Assembly (NCBI GenBank): GCA_030747605.1
Contig: JASLKL010000004.1
Span: 1 to 41,409 of the forward strand
From: Verrucomicrobiota bacterium
GTDB lineage: Bacteria; Verrucomicrobiota; Verrucomicrobiia; Limisphaerales; UBA1096
Direction: 5' to 3'
DNA length: 41,409 bases
This document shows, in pieces, positions 9,203-18,208 of the stretch. Each line of letters opens with the position of its first letter. Positions within the stretch are counted from its first letter, which is position 1. Below the pieces are notes generated by a model. The model saw nothing but the letters and a program-made list of their open reading frames with translations. It was not told the origin of the DNA and made no database searches. The position numbers were made by a program, and so were the translations under genes.

Positions 9203-11698
9203 GTGTCGGCGTTTGAGGATTCTATAGATTGCTTCTCTGCTTTGGATGAGGTTGTTGTTCCTGATCTTTGGCAGCAGGAAGCCGTGCAGCATCTTCGTGA
9301 TGGGAAGGATGTTGTAGTCCATGCTTCAACCGGTGCGGGCAAGACCTTCATCTTCGAATTGTGGTCAAAGCAGGGTCGAAACCCCGGTCAAGCCATCTAT
9401 ACTGTTCCGACTCGTGCATTAGCCAATGATAAACTCTCCGAGTGGCGAGCTAAGGGGTGGAATGTCGGTATTGCTACCGGTGATCTTTCGGAGAACCTCG
9501 ATGCTCCTGTCATAGTAGCCACACTTGAGACGCAAAAGACGAGATTAGTTAATGGTGATGGACCTAATTTATTGGTGATTGATGAATATCAGATGCTTGG
9601 AGACGCTGATAGAGGTTTGAATTATGAATTGGCTATAGCTATGGCACCACCGCAAACCCAATTGTTGATGTTAAGTGGTAGTGTGGCGAATCCTAAGCAT
9701 GTGGTTTCATGGCTGCAGCGTTTAGGTCGTGACGCTGAATGGATCTGGTACGATGAACGACCGGTGCCGCTTGAAGAAGTTTATGCCGGGATACTCAATT
9801 ACAATGTGCCGACTGAGATACGCGGCTATTGGCCTAGGTTTTTGGCTAAATCATTAGCAGAGGGACTTGGGCCTATACTGGTATTTGCACCACGTCGTCG
9901 TGCTGCAGAGAAATTGGCTTTAGATATTGCAAGAAATCTTCCTAATCCAAACCCGCTTCAACTTACAGCTGAGCAAAGAGAGTTGGTTGGGGAGCGATTG
10001 GCAAAGATGCTCCACTCGCGCGTTGCCTTTCATCACAGTGGCCTTAGCTACGGTGCTAGAGCTGGAGTAATAGAGCCTTTGGCTAAAGCCGGTCAATTAC
10101 GAGTAGTAGTAGCGACCATGGGATTGGCGGCTGGGATTAATTTTTCTTTACGAAGTGTAGCCATAGCGGCCGATTCTTATCGACGTGATCATCTTGAAAT
10201 TCCGCTTAAGGCTGATGAAATTCATCAGATGTTTGGCAGAGCAGGTCGGCGTGGGATTGATGAGGTTGGTTATGCGTTGGTTTCCCGAAACGAGATTCGT
10301 ATTCGAGATGGTTATCCCTGTTTTCTATCTCGTAATAGTATGGTTGATTGGGCATCACTACTCGGGCTGATGTACAGTGCGGCCGAACAAAATCGAAATC
10401 CGTATGTCGAGGCGGTTCGAGTGCAGGAGCGCCTATTTACCGCCCAGCCAATATTACTTGGAATGGAGTTCTCAATGCAGCATCCCGAAGCACCCTGTGG
10501 TTTAGGGACTGACTCGGAGAGAGCTCGAAAGTCGCGAAAGCTCATTCGTGAGATGTTGAATAGTTGTGGTGATTGGCAGTCTTGGCCCAGTGCTACACAG
10601 CAGCTACTAAAGAATGTATTTGTTGTAGATAGTGCATCCAGTGAACCGACGGGTGGTCAATCTCCGATATTACGTCCGGCATTGATGGATTCAGATGTTT
10701 TACCTCAGACTGGTTCTGGAAAATTGGTTTTGTTATCGGATGACCAAACATTTGGACGTGAGCAAAAAGTTGCAGATGAATTGAATAATCAGCTGCTCGA
10801 TTTAGCAAAGTGGGTAAGGAGGATGACTGGTTGGAATAAAAGGGTTGTACCAGTGAAGCTTTGGCAAAAAAGAATACAACCACTACTTGAGGATAAATTA
10901 TCAGAATTAAACACTCCTGTAGTTCGGTTTTACCGGTTTGAACACCGGTTGCTAGTGCAGGTTCGGTTAGATTTGCAGTCGGTTTTGGCGCATGTGGATT
11001 CGCATGGTGTTGCATTACTTAGACCGCATCAGCGCCAGGTTGTTAACAAGACGTGTGCGGGTTGCGGATTGCACGATGAATGCCGAGAGCTAAAACCGGC
11101 CACAGGTGTTGCTTTGCTTTGGAAGCGTCTTAAATTGGTGGATGCATCAGGTAAGCCAACACTTCGTGGTCGTGTAGTTAGTTTCTTTTCACAAAATTAC
11201 GGCTTGGGTATTGCTGCTGCTTTGGAAGATATATCTATTCCGATTAATGAGTTGGTTTATGAATTAGCCAATCTTGATGCAGGTTTTCGGTTTTCAAGTG
11301 AGGAGGATCGCTGGAAGGGTAGAATACCAATGGCTTGCCGCGAATGTTACGGTGACACAACTGTGGCTGGGTATCTAGAAACTGGGGTGCCGCCTCGTTA
11401 TGGTGCGGGAGCTGAAAGTGTTATTGCTGCATTACATTTCAACCCATCAGATAAAGGTAGTTGGATAACAGAATTTCTTGGATCAGGGGACATTGATCGG
11501 GCGGTTATCGAATGGCGAAGCCTAATGCGTCAGATTAAGCATGCGCCTGAGTTGGAATGGTCTAGATGGGAAGAGCTACAGAAACTGGCGGGAACAATCT
11601 TAGCTGAGACTCAATCACCTACACTAGGGGAGCTGCCATCACTAGAGTACAATCAAAGAGGAAGAGTGGATCATCAGTTGCGACTGAGATCGTATTGA
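9203..11698 (+). CDS. Ski2-like DExH-box superfamily 2 helicase with C-terminal cysteine cluster
   Basis: An 831-residue helicase. Motif I is ASTGAGKT (residues 41-48), motif Ia PTRALANDK (69-77), motif II DEYQ (127-130), motif III SGS (158-160), VAFHHSGL and VATMGLAAGINF as motifs IV-V, and QMFGRAGRRG (342-351) as motif VI. The HHSG and GRAGRRG forms are typical of the Ski2/Hel308/Mtr4 branch. The C-terminal half, residues 360-831, is not a known enzyme domain by eye; it holds Cys618, 621 and 627 and Cys712 and 715, a possible zinc site, and a GRVVSFF…GLGIAAALED segment resembling the DSHCT region of Ski2-like proteins. It probably unwinds structured RNA or DNA in the cytoplasm. The start is GTG 9203; no better codon lies nearby. 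Its stop abuts that of fur with no gap. Confidence 0.87.
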   Translation: MSAFEDSIDCFSALDEVVVPDLWQQEAVQHLRDGKDVVVHASTGAGKTFIFELWSKQGRNPGQAIYTVPTRALANDKLSEWRAKGWNVGIATGDLSENLDAPVIVATLETQKTRLVNGDGPNLLVIDEYQMLGDADRGLNYELAIAMAPPQTQLLMLSGSVANPKHVVSWLQRLGRDAEWIWYDERPVPLEEVYAGILNYNVPTEIRGYWPRFLAKSLAEGLGPILVFAPRRRAAEKLALDIARNLPNPNPLQLTAEQRELVGERLAKMLHSRVAFHHSGLSYGARAGVIEPLAKAGQLRVVVATMGLAAGINFSLRSVAIAADSYRRDHLEIPLKADEIHQMFGRAGRRGIDEVGYALVSRNEIRIRDGYPCFLSRNSMVDWASLLGLMYSAAEQNRNPYVEAVRVQERLFTAQPILLGMEFSMQHPEAPCGLGTDSERARKSRKLIREMLNSCGDWQSWPSATQQLLKNVFVVDSASSEPTGGQSPILRPALMDSDVLPQTGSGKLVLLSDDQTFGREQKVADELNNQLLDLAKWVRRMTGWNKRVVPVKLWQKRIQPLLEDKLSELNTPVVRFYRFEHRLLVQVRLDLQSVLAHVDSHGVALLRPHQRQVVNKTCAGCGLHDECRELKPATGVALLWKRLKLVDASGKPTLRGRVVSFFSQNYGLGIAAALEDISIPINELVYELANLDAGFRFSSEEDRWKGRIPMACRECYGDTTVAGYLETGVPPRYGAGAESVIAALHFNPSDKGSWITEFLGSGDIDRAVIEWRSLMRQIKHAPELEWSRWEELQKLAGTILAETQSPTLGELPSLEYNQRGRVDHQLRLRSY

Positions 11699-12175
11699 TT
11701 AGCTGCAAGATTTTTTGTCACATGTTCCCTTGCGTTTAAGTGTATCGCAAGAGGCTGTAAGCTGGAGGTTTTGAGATTTAACTGTGAATCCTAGTTTGTC
11801 CCCAATTTCGTTTTCAATTGCTTCAATTTTTTCACTATCAAATTCAACAATTTTCTCACAGTCTTCACATATGAGATGGTTGTGATTTGGGCTTTCAGAA
11901 TAGTTGGGATCGTAAAATTTATAAGGCTTACCAAAGTCCATTTCGTGGACGAGATTGCTTTCGGTTAATAGGGGTAGTGTTCGATATACAGTTGCTCTCG
12001 AGACTGAGCTGTCCTTTTCGCGTGCCCATTCTAGAAGTTGTTCTGCTGTAAAATGCTCATCGGTAGAAAAGACAGTATCAATGATTACTCGCCTTTGATT
12101 AGTGATGCGAAAATCTTTTTTTTCGAGAAACTCGATAAATTTACGCTTAACTTCCTCTCTGGCTTCCTTTTCCAC
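11699..12175 (-). CDS. fur: Fur family transcriptional regulator
   Basis: A 158-residue ferric-uptake-type repressor. The N-terminal winged helix contains FRITNQRRVIID and the recognition segment VSRATVYRTLPLL (residues 58-70). The dimerisation domain has the metal-binding HNHLICEDC run (98-106) with the Cys103/Cys106 structural-zinc pair, and a C-terminal group of Cys143, Cys152 and Cys157. The protein could equally be a Zur or PerR relative; the H-x-H-x-x-C-x-x-C layout fits Fur best. The start is GTG 12175, because no ATG occurs in frame upstream or near. A TTGACA box and a Fur-box-like palindrome lie just upstream, so autoregulation is likely. The gene faces the helicase and is divergent from the glycosyltransferase operon. 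Confidence 0.9.
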   Translation of the reverse strand: MEKEAREEVKRKFIEFLEKKDFRITNQRRVIIDTVFSTDEHFTAEQLLEWAREKDSSVSRATVYRTLPLLTESNLVHEMDFGKPYKFYDPNYSESPNHNHLICEDCEKIVEFDSEKIEAIENEIGDKLGFTVKSQNLQLTASCDTLKRKGTCDKKSCS

Positions 12176-12183
12176 TGGCGGTA

Positions 12184-12213
12184 ATTCTTGCTGTAAAATT
12201 ATCTTTATGTCAA
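12184..12213 (-). promoter_or_regulatory. candidate fur promoter with very short leader
   Basis: On the minus strand, TTGACA (12213-12208, six of six to the sigma-70 -35 consensus) is followed after 18 bp by AAGAAT (12189-12184, four of six to TATAAT). Only 8 nt separate this -10-like box from the GTG start of fur, so the transcript would be leaderless or nearly so. Seen in sequence; not tested. Confidence 0.4.
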
Positions 12214-12226
12214 TCAGGTGTTACTA

Positions 12227-12245
12227 GTAGATGACAATCATTGTT
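12227..12245. promoter_or_regulatory. candidate Fur box
   Basis: GTAGATGACAATCATTGTT matches the 19-bp Fur consensus (GATAATGATAATCATTATC) at 13 of 19 positions and has a perfect core dyad ACAAT-C-ATTGT. It lies 52 bp before the fur start and 59 bp before the glycosyltransferase start, so bound Fur could act on both divergent units. It sits just upstream of the fur -35 box rather than over it, which leaves the mode of action open. Confidence 0.5.
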
Positions 12246-12303
12246 GGTTGTCGCTTTAGTTTGTTTGAGGCATCTTTCTCCCGAAATATTTCTTAATGAA
12301 ACC

Positions 12304-13485
12304 ATGTCTCAACAAAGACTGTCTAAACCTATAGAAGTGTCCGTTGTAATGCCTTGCCTTAATGAGGCAGAAACACTGCAGGTATGTATCAGTAAGGCGC
12401 TTTGTTGTCTGAAAGAGAATGATGTTTCTGGTGAGGTAATAGTCGCAGACAACGGTAGTAAGGATGGCTCTCTCAAGATTGCTGAGTCAGCAGGCGCTCG
12501 GGTGGTTTTAGTTGAGTCAAAGGGCTACGGAAATGCATTGATGGAGGGTATAGGTGCGGCCCGAGGGAGATTTGTTATCATGGGGGATGCTGATGATAGC
12601 TACGATTTCTCTTCGCTGATGCTGTTTATAGAGAAACTCAGAGAGGGCAGTGATCTAGTGATGGGAAATCGCTTTCGTGGGGGTATTGCGCCTGGTGCAA
12701 TGCCCCCATTGCACCGTTACTTTGGTAACCCTGTGTTAAGTGGATTAGGGCGATTATTTTTCCGATGTTCGGTGGGTGATTTTCATTGTGGGCTTCGTGG
12801 CTTAACTTATGAAGCCTTTCAAAGAATGAAATTGCAGACGACAGGCATGGAGTTTGCTAGTGAAATGGTGGTAAAGGCGGTAATGACAGGTATGGAGATA
12901 AGTGAGGTGCCCACTACCCTTTCGCCGGATGGGCGGACTCGACCGCCACATTTGCGTAGTTGGCGTGATGGTTGGCGCCACTTACGATTTATGTTGCTGT
13001 TTAGTCCGAATTGGTTGTTTTTTTATCCAGGGTTGTTGCTGATGTTGATTGGTTTAGGGGTTGGTGGTTGGCTTTTGCCGGAAGCTCGTAAATTAGGTCA
13101 AGCAACGTTGGATTTAAATACGCTAGCTTATTCCGCACTTGCAGTTCTTCTTGGCTTTCAGTCGGTATTATTTGCCCTATTTACTCGGACTTTTGCCAGT
13201 ACGCAAGGGCTTGGACGGGAAAGTAAACTGCTAAATAGATTGTATCGATATGTTAAACTGGAGACAGGTTTAATTTTTGGGGGTCTATTGGTCTTTTTGG
13301 GGTTGGGAGGATCTATTCTGGTAACTTTGAGTTGGAGCGAGATAGGGTATGGCGAATTGAATCCATCAGAAGTTTTACGTCAGGTAATTCCATCTATTCT
13401 AGCCATTGCTCTTGGTTTTCAAATTGTGTTGGGGAGTTTCTTTCTCAGCGTGTTGGGGTTGAAGCGCAAAGGAGGAGGAGGGTGA
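12304..13485 (+). CDS. family 2 glycosyltransferase, polyprenyl-phosphate type, with C-terminal membrane segments
   Basis: A 393-residue GT2 enzyme similar to dolichyl/undecaprenyl-phosphate sugar transferases. VSVVMPCLNEAETL (residues 12-25) begins the GT-A fold, VADNGSKDGS (48-57) is the nucleotide-sugar loop, and MGDADDSYDF includes the DxD metal site (95-97). RTRPPHLRSWRDGWRHLRFMLLFSPNW follows, then about four transmembrane segments (near 245-275, 290-315, 335-355 and 365-388). It probably charges a polyprenyl phosphate with a sugar at the inner leaflet. ATG 12304 is chosen; the upstream in-frame stretch is not conserved in type. The gene overlaps the methyltransferase start by 4 bp (GTGA), and a membrane glycosyltransferase follows, so all three form an operon making a lipid-linked or surface glycan. 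Confidence 0.88.
   Translation: MSQQRLSKPIEVSVVMPCLNEAETLQVCISKALCCLKENDVSGEVIVADNGSKDGSLKIAESAGARVVLVESKGYGNALMEGIGAARGRFVIMGDADDSYDFSSLMLFIEKLREGSDLVMGNRFRGGIAPGAMPPLHRYFGNPVLSGLGRLFFRCSVGDFHCGLRGLTYEAFQRMKLQTTGMEFASEMVVKAVMTGMEISEVPTTLSPDGRTRPPHLRSWRDGWRHLRFMLLFSPNWLFFYPGLLLMLIGLGVGGWLLPEARKLGQATLDLNTLAYSALAVLLGFQSVLFALFTRTFASTQGLGRESKLLNRLYRYVKLETGLIFGGLLVFLGLGGSILVTLSWSEIGYGELNPSEVLRQVIPSILAIALGFQIVLGSFFLSVLGLKRKGGGG
13470..13475 (+). promoter_or_regulatory. strong Shine-Dalgarno sequence deciding the start at 13482
   Basis: AGGAGG lies six bases before the GTG at 13482, inside a run of repeated GGA that also encodes the end of the upstream protein. It is the clearest ribosome binding site in the window and supports translation restart at the GTGA overlap rather than the longer upstream reading frame, which would lack conserved sequence. 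Confidence 0.75.
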
Positions 13486-14027
13486 AGTGGCTCGATTGCG
13501 TCATTCGTGATTGGCGGATAAGGAAGACGCTTCCACACCTTGCTAAGGCCAAAGTAATTCTGGATATAGGATGTGGTGATGGAGAGTTGTGCCGGATTTT
13601 AGCTAAGCGTGGAATTATAGGGGTGGGGATTGACACTTGCGTCAATGAAGTTTTTGAACCTGTGGGATTCGAATTTTATTCAGGGACATTTCCTGATGCA
13701 TTGCCAAATGAAAAATCGTTTGATGCTATTTCGATGCTGGCTGTATTAGAACATATACCCGAAGGCAAAAAGTTTGTTTTCATTAAAGCTTGTTACGAGC
13801 GGCTTTTGACTGACGGGGTCATAGTGTTGACGGTGCCTTCACCGAAAGTGGACGTGTTGTTAACTGTTTTGAGATTTTTGCGATTGGTTGATGGGATAGC
13901 TTTTGAAGAACATCATGGTTTCGATCCTGCTGAAGTTGAACCATTGTTTGAATCAGTTGGATTTAAGTTGTTTGCTCATAAAACATTTCAATTTGGTTTA
14001 AATAATTTATTCATTTTTAAAAAATAG
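13482..14027 (+). CDS. class I SAM-dependent methyltransferase
   Basis: A 181-residue methyltransferase of the UbiE/COQ5-like type 11 group. VILDIGCGDGELCRIL (about residues 25-40) is the SAM-binding motif I, VGIDTC the acidic end of strand 2, FDAISMLAVLEHIPEG the motif IV/post region, and LLTDGVIVLTVPSP the strand 5 region. It is cytosolic. The start is the GTG overlapping the stop of the preceding glycosyltransferase (GTGA), backed by a strong Shine-Dalgarno motif. The next gene begins 6 bp later. In this operon it probably methylates a sugar, a lipid-linked intermediate or another small acceptor; the substrate is not visible in the sequence. Confidence 0.85.
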   Translation: MKWLDCVIRDWRIRKTLPHLAKAKVILDIGCGDGELCRILAKRGIIGVGIDTCVNEVFEPVGFEFYSGTFPDALPNEKSFDAISMLAVLEHIPEGKKFVFIKACYERLLTDGVIVLTVPSPKVDVLLTVLRFLRLVDGIAFEEHHGFDPAEVEPLFESVGFKLFAHKTFQFGLNNLFIFKK

Positions 14028-14033
14028 TCTGAT

Positions 14034-15683
14034 TTGAGTACGAAAAACACCGATCAAGACATTCGGACTACCGATTCTAAATTGCATTTTTGGATTCGAT
14101 TAGTGTGGTTGGTCGCATACTCGCTGATGATAGTGTCTATGCTCAACAACTTGACTCGTTTGAACACCGATGCAATTGCATACATGAGAGTTGCTGAGTA
14201 TTGGTCGACTGGAAATTTAGAGTTTGCAATTAATGGTTATTGGGGGCCTCTGTTAAGCTTGTTAATGGTTCCGTTTTTATGGCTGGGTATCGAGCCTTTA
14301 ATTGCTGCTAAATTGACGATGTTGATTTCTGGCCTTGTATTCTTTCATGGCAGTCAGTTTTTAACTCGCTCAGCAGGGTTTCGTTTGTTGGATGAATTAA
14401 TTGTTGCTGTCGTACTAGCACTAGTCTTGCCAGGATGGATGACGCAACAAGTGACACCGGACTTGCTGGTTTCTGGGCTAGCAATCTATGCAATTGGTTT
14501 TGGGATTTCACCCGAATGGTTGAGTTGTCGACGTCGGGCAATTGGTTCAGGTTTGTTTTGGGGGTTAGCTTATTTGGCTAAAGCGGTGGCATTGCCTTTT
14601 GGTATACTTGCTAGTCTTTTGCTGGCATTTTGCTGGCGTTTTACTTCACTCAAATGCAGGTTGTTAGCTTGGAGGCAATTGGCTGTCTCGTTTGGGGTGT
14701 TTATTGCTGTGTCGTTGCCTTTGATTGGCACTCTTTCCGTCAAGTATGGTTATGTAACTTTTTCAACTTCTGGGGCAATTGCGCATGCGATTGTCGGCCC
14801 AGGTAATGATCAGCCCGCTCCACATCCCTTTGGGAACACCGTATATCGACCGGAATCGGGTCGTGTGACTGCTTGGGAGGATCCGAGTAAAATGGAATAT
14901 GAATATTGGTCTCCATTTGAAAGTTATGAAAAACTTACTCACCAATGCACTCTAGTTGGTAAAAATGCTAAGACGGTTTTTAAGTTCTTTTCATCTTTTG
15001 ATGGGGTCGGTTTATTTTTGAGCTGGTTTGGGATAGGTGTGTTAGTTTTGGGGTTAGCTTGTTTTACCAAAAGACCACGGGTTAAGAATTGGTTTAATGA
15101 ACGATGGAGATGGTTGGTTGTTCCAGTTATCTGTCTTAGTTTTATTTATCTTCCGGTTTATGTTCTATCATCTGATCAACGTTATTTTTATCTGATCGTG
15201 CCACTTTTGTTGATTCTATCAATTGGTTTATGTTCTAAATATTATCAGAATTATACCGCAATCAAAATTGTGGTGGCGACGTTATTTGTGGTGCCGGCAT
15301 TTTTGGAACGACGCTCTGCAGATGTTGCAGGCCCTTTAGCTATGGAGTTAGCTTTACGAATGGAAAAGGCTGGTCTTGAGTCACCAATTGTTGGGTCAAC
15401 ATTTTTTTCGGATGAAGGCCATCGATTGGGATTGTATGTAGCTTGGCATCTTGGCCAGCCTTGGCATGGTGATATTTGGAGTCCAGCTCGGTCAAATGGA
15501 TTAAGTGTGTTGGCGAAAAACAAGGCAAGGGCCGATGCCTATCGGAAATCCGGAGCTAAGTATACAATTGCGAACAATAAATCGAAATGGGCTAAACATT
15601 TGGAGTCAGAGCCTGGGTTCAAAAACGTGACTGTTGCGTTGGGTAATCAAAATTGGTTCCAAGTATTCGAGATTATAAAGTAG
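14034..15683 (+). CDS. membrane glycosyltransferase of the GT39/ArnT-like (GT-C) type
   Basis: A 549-residue polytopic membrane protein. After a first transmembrane segment (about residues 20-40) comes LTRLNTDAIAYMRVAEYW, which has the acidic residue of the first periplasmic loop typical of GT-C enzymes that use polyprenyl-phosphate sugars (N-x-D-x-x-x-Y). About ten further hydrophobic helices follow, and a soluble C-terminal part near residues 440-549. It should transfer a sugar from a lipid carrier on the outer face of the cytoplasmic membrane, which fits the GT2 enzyme at the start of the operon as maker of that carrier. The start is TTG 14034, 6 bp after the methyltransferase stop; an ATG about 90 bp further in would cut into the first helix. 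No exact subfamily is claimed. Confidence 0.8.
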   Translation: MSTKNTDQDIRTTDSKLHFWIRLVWLVAYSLMIVSMLNNLTRLNTDAIAYMRVAEYWSTGNLEFAINGYWGPLLSLLMVPFLWLGIEPLIAAKLTMLISGLVFFHGSQFLTRSAGFRLLDELIVAVVLALVLPGWMTQQVTPDLLVSGLAIYAIGFGISPEWLSCRRRAIGSGLFWGLAYLAKAVALPFGILASLLLAFCWRFTSLKCRLLAWRQLAVSFGVFIAVSLPLIGTLSVKYGYVTFSTSGAIAHAIVGPGNDQPAPHPFGNTVYRPESGRVTAWEDPSKMEYEYWSPFESYEKLTHQCTLVGKNAKTVFKFFSSFDGVGLFLSWFGIGVLVLGLACFTKRPRVKNWFNERWRWLVVPVICLSFIYLPVYVLSSDQRYFYLIVPLLLILSIGLCSKYYQNYTAIKIVVATLFVVPAFLERRSADVAGPLAMELALRMEKAGLESPIVGSTFFSDEGHRLGLYVAWHLGQPWHGDIWSPARSNGLSVLAKNKARADAYRKSGAKYTIANNKSKWAKHLESEPGFKNVTVALGNQNWFQVFEIIK

Positions 15684-15740
15684 CTGCATTAGCTCATTTT
15701 TCTTCCACACAATGGGTAACACTTTTATGTTCTTTCTGCC

Positions 15741-18197
15741 GTGAATGTAGTTTTCCGAAAAATTCTTGCGTTTGTTAGCTTTTTTTTAATTTTCCCAGGC
15801 GTGGTCCAAGCTAATTTGAGTGAGGAGCAAAAGGGAAAATTGCCGCCGCCCCTCAAGCGCAAGGTTAGTTTTTCAAAGGAGATTTATCCGTTACTAGAGA
15901 AGAGTTGCACCAAGTGTCACGGCAAAGGGAAGGCGAAGGGGGGGTTTAGTCTTGAGACTCGTGAAAAGTTATTAGCCGGGGGTGATTCTGGTCATTCAGT
16001 AGTTCTTGGTAAAAGTGCCGAGAGTTATTTGGTTGAATTAATTTCTGGTCTAGATCCTGACAATGTAATGCCGCAAAAGGGATCGAAATTTACTGCTGAA
16101 GAGGTCGGGTTGGTTCGTGCATGGATCGATCAAGGGATTGTTTGGGAAAATGATGTGACGTTTGCTAAGGCCCCTGTCTTAAATCTCAAACCACGCCGTC
16201 CGAAATTGTTAGGACCAAAAAATGGCCATAAGATTGATCGTGTTCTTAAGCCGTATTTTGCAAAGCATGATGTTGATACTAGTAAATTAGTTTCGGACCG
16301 AATTTTTGCTAGGCGTGTTTATCTTGATACGATTGGATTACTCCCAACTATTGACGAACTGGAGGATTTTATAGCTAGTAAGGTTGAAGGTAAGCGCCGA
16401 ATATTGGTTCGAAGGCTTTTGGCAGACCGGAAATCTTATGCTGAGCATTGGTTGGCATTTTGGAATGATCTTCTTCGTAATGACTATGCTGGTACCGGCT
16501 ATATAGACGGTGGTCGTAAGCAAATTACTGGATGGCTGTACGGATCATTATATAATAATAAACCCTATGACAGTTTTGTTTATGAACTAGTTAATCCGAC
16601 AGAGCATTCAGAGGGATTTACCAAGGGAATTGTTTGGAGAGGGGTCGTGAATGCAAGCCAGAAACCTCACATGCAAGCTGCTCAGCATATCTCTCAAGTA
16701 TTTATGGGAGTTAATCTGAAATGTGCATCATGCCATGATAGTTTTATTAATGACTGGTCGCTGGCGGATGCTTATGCCTTGGCAAGTGTTTATGCTGATA
16801 AGCCACTGGAGATGATTCAGTGCGACAAGCCGACTGGCAAAATATCAGATATTAGGTTTATTCATCCTGAATTGGGAAAAATTGATCCCAATGCCGATAA
16901 GGGTACTCGAATCAAACAATTGGCTGATGCAGTTACTAGTTCAAAAAATGGCCGCCTTAGTCGGACGGTTGTTAACAGGATTTGGGCACGTTTCCTTGGC
17001 CGAGGATTAGTGGAACCAGTTGATGAAATGGAAAATCAATCCTGGAATACTGATCTAATCGATTTGCTTGCCAGCGATTTAGTGGAGAATGGTTACGACC
17101 TTAAATTTACGATGGAGCAGATAATGACTTCACGTGCATATCAACTGCCGGCAGTGAATGGCTCCGAACAAGAGAAAAAAGATTTTGTCTTTCGTGGTCC
17201 GCTAGTACGGCGGATGTCTGCTGAGCAGTTTGTTGATTCGATTGCCGCGTTGACTGGAAACTGGAAGAAATCACCTGCAAAAAAAATCAAATTTGATGGA
17301 GCAAATCTGGAGAAGAAAAAACAGACTGATGTGCCAGAAGCTAAATGGATATGGAGTTCGAGTAATGCAGCTAAGAGTGCCAAGCCGGGCACCTCTTATT
17401 TTCGTAAAACTTTTGAATTGAGTAGTAAGCCTAAAACAGCAGACGTGATTGTGACCGCTGATAATTCTTTCGTTTTATTGGTGAATCAGCGTAACGGAAT
17501 TGCAGGTAATAATTGGGAGGAACCGAAATTCCGTAATCTATCGGATCTATTTAATGTAGGGGAAAATTTAATTACCGTTTTGGTGACTAACGGCGATGCA
17601 GGTAACAATCCGGCTGGTCTTTGGTTGGGTGTAAGGTTGCAATTTGAAGATGGAAGTACTCGTGATATTATTTCCGACAAATCTTGGAAAGTTAGTACTG
17701 ATAATATTAAGGACTGGAGTCAGCGTGGATTTGACGATGCTAAATGGAAGAACGCTTCAGAGCTTGGTGATATTAATATGAGGCCTTGGGATTTAGGGAA
17801 GAAGTTGAAGGTAAGTGGTTCTGATCTTGCTTTTGGAGGTAGATTTCGTGAGGCGCTTCAAAACAAGACGGGGCTGACAACAGCTCTCGGACGACCGAAT
17901 CGTGAGCAGGTGAGTACTGTTCGTCCCTCGGTAGCTACTACTCTCCAGGCGTTGGCGTTGACCAATGGTGAGGTGCTTTCCAGGTTAATTAAGGAGGGTG
18001 CAATTACCTTGGCTAACGATGAAGCTGAAAAGCAAATTTTAGCTAATCGAATCTTTCAATTTGCACTAGGGCGAAAGCCTAGTAATTCTGAAGTTTTGAT
18101 GATCAAAGAATTGGTTGAAGGTGAAAATGCTGCTAATTCAGTTGAAGACGTTCTTTGGGCGCTTATTATGCTGCCAGAATTTCAGTTGATTTACTGA
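15741..18197 (+). CDS. DUF1549/DUF1553 secreted cytochrome-like protein with inserted jelly-roll-like domain
   Basis: An 818-residue protein. A signal peptide covers residues 1-24. A planctomycete-type cytochrome segment has CTKCH (56-60) and KGGFSLETREKLLAGG. DUF1549 follows (about 165-360) with LDTIGLLPTIDELE, YAEHWLAFWNDLLRNDY and a second haem-like CASCH (328-332). DUF1553 runs from about 390 to 818 with RTVVNRIWARFLGRGLVEPVDE, MSAEQFVDSIAALTG and the terminal FQFALGRKPSNSE. Within DUF1553, residues about 533-690 form an extra block (AKWIWSS…SYFRKTFEL, LLVNQRNG, GLWLGVRL, DKSWKVS, FDDAKWKNA) resembling the N-terminal sugar-binding jelly roll of alpha-L-rhamnosidases. GTG 15741 is the start. 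No DUF1501 partner follows here, unlike at the window's left end. Confidence 0.88.
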   Translation: MNVVFRKILAFVSFFLIFPGVVQANLSEEQKGKLPPPLKRKVSFSKEIYPLLEKSCTKCHGKGKAKGGFSLETREKLLAGGDSGHSVVLGKSAESYLVELISGLDPDNVMPQKGSKFTAEEVGLVRAWIDQGIVWENDVTFAKAPVLNLKPRRPKLLGPKNGHKIDRVLKPYFAKHDVDTSKLVSDRIFARRVYLDTIGLLPTIDELEDFIASKVEGKRRILVRRLLADRKSYAEHWLAFWNDLLRNDYAGTGYIDGGRKQITGWLYGSLYNNKPYDSFVYELVNPTEHSEGFTKGIVWRGVVNASQKPHMQAAQHISQVFMGVNLKCASCHDSFINDWSLADAYALASVYADKPLEMIQCDKPTGKISDIRFIHPELGKIDPNADKGTRIKQLADAVTSSKNGRLSRTVVNRIWARFLGRGLVEPVDEMENQSWNTDLIDLLASDLVENGYDLKFTMEQIMTSRAYQLPAVNGSEQEKKDFVFRGPLVRRMSAEQFVDSIAALTGNWKKSPAKKIKFDGANLEKKKQTDVPEAKWIWSSSNAAKSAKPGTSYFRKTFELSSKPKTADVIVTADNSFVLLVNQRNGIAGNNWEEPKFRNLSDLFNVGENLITVLVTNGDAGNNPAGLWLGVRLQFEDGSTRDIISDKSWKVSTDNIKDWSQRGFDDAKWKNASELGDINMRPWDLGKKLKVSGSDLAFGGRFREALQNKTGLTTALGRPNREQVSTVRPSVATTLQALALTNGEVLSRLIKEGAITLANDEAEKQILANRIFQFALGRKPSNSEVLMIKELVEGENAANSVEDVLWALIMLPEFQLIY

Positions 18198-18208
18198 TTG
18201 TATTAGTG

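Noticed and set aside
13332-13481. Methyltransferase start at 13332
   Set aside because: This would overlap the glycosyltransferase gene by 150 bp with arginine-rich, non-conserved sequence; the GTG at 13482 has a strong Shine-Dalgarno motif.
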